6,236 bases of DNA, from the NCBI GenBank assembly GCA_900552345.1, contig URZN01000078.1, positions 1 to 6,236 on the forward strand. Direction: 5' to 3'. Positions 6,221 to 6,236 of this stretch are shown in pieces. This DNA comes from an uncultured Collinsella sp. Lineage in GTDB: Bacteria > Actinomycetota > Coriobacteriia > Coriobacteriales > Coriobacteriaceae. The notes under the pieces are model-generated. The model saw only the letters and a list, made by a program, of their open reading frames with translations. It ran no database searches and was not told where the DNA came from. Made by a program: the position numbers and the translations under genes. Numbering within the stretch: the stretch's first letter is position 1; each line of letters opens with the position of its first letter.

Positions 6221-6236
6221 CTGTCTCTTATACACA
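6221..6236 (-). other. Nextera/Tn5 mosaic-end adapter remnant; not genomic
   Basis: The plus strand reads ctgtctcttatacaca, the reverse complement of 16 of the 19 bases of the Tn5 mosaic end used in Nextera libraries. It runs into the pelD reading frame and supplies a false start (GTG TAT AAG AGA CAG, read as MYKRQ). Genomic sequence ends at 6220. Confidence 0.97.

Noticed and set aside
1..6236. CRISPR arrays, tRNA or rRNA genes, riboswitches, intrinsic terminators
   Set aside because: None seen. Coding sequence is continuous from 47 to 6220 with at most 3 intergenic bases, leaving no room for such elements between genes.

Overview
The window is a fragment of a Gram-positive-type Pel exopolysaccharide operon. 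All genes lie on the minus strand and read right to left in the order pelD (5' end missing), pelE, pelA deacetylase form, pelF, pelG (only its first 35 codons). This is the order I recall for the Gram-positive cluster pelDEA(DA)FG described in Bacillus cereus. The outer-membrane components PelB and PelC and the glycoside hydrolase half of PelA, all typical of Gram-negative versions, are not present in this fragment. GC content is roughly 58-60% by eye, and starts include ATG, TTG and GTG. My best guess for the host is a high-GC Gram-positive such as a gut Coriobacteriia member (Collinsella-like). That is an inference from gene order, composition and remembered family resemblance, not something the sequence proves.

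Layout, right to left. The first 16 bases at the right end (6236 down to 6221) are sequencing-library adapter. From 6220 to 4358 runs a PelD-like inner-membrane regulator. Its visible N-terminal part looks like the C-terminal half of an extended short-chain dehydrogenase/epimerase (SDR). It is followed by about four membrane helices, a helical linker, a GAF domain and a degenerate GGDEF domain that keeps an RxxD c-di-GMP inhibitory-site motif. PelE (4361-3456) has two membrane helices and helical repeats. PelA(DA) (3459-1579) is a membrane-anchored extracytoplasmic polysaccharide deacetylase with its metal-binding motifs intact. PelF (1582-155) is the cytoplasmic GT4 polymerising glycosyltransferase. 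PelG (151-47) is the start of the multi-pass membrane transporter partner. Bases 1-46 are again adapter, including a probable i7 index.

The genes are tightly packed: three 4-base stop/start overlaps (TTGA, ATGA, ATGA) and one 3-base gap. There is no room for internal promoters or terminators, so any operon promoter and terminator lie outside the window. Expected mode of action, from the Pel literature: c-di-GMP binding to PelD activates PelF, which polymerises UDP-sugar (GalNAc/GlcNAc type); PelD, PelE and PelG form the membrane complex for export; PelA(DA) partially deacetylates the polymer outside the membrane, making it cationic. The least ordinary features are the SDR-PelD fusion and the adapter sequence at both contig ends, which creates a false N-terminus (MYKRQ) and hides the truncation of pelD and pelG.
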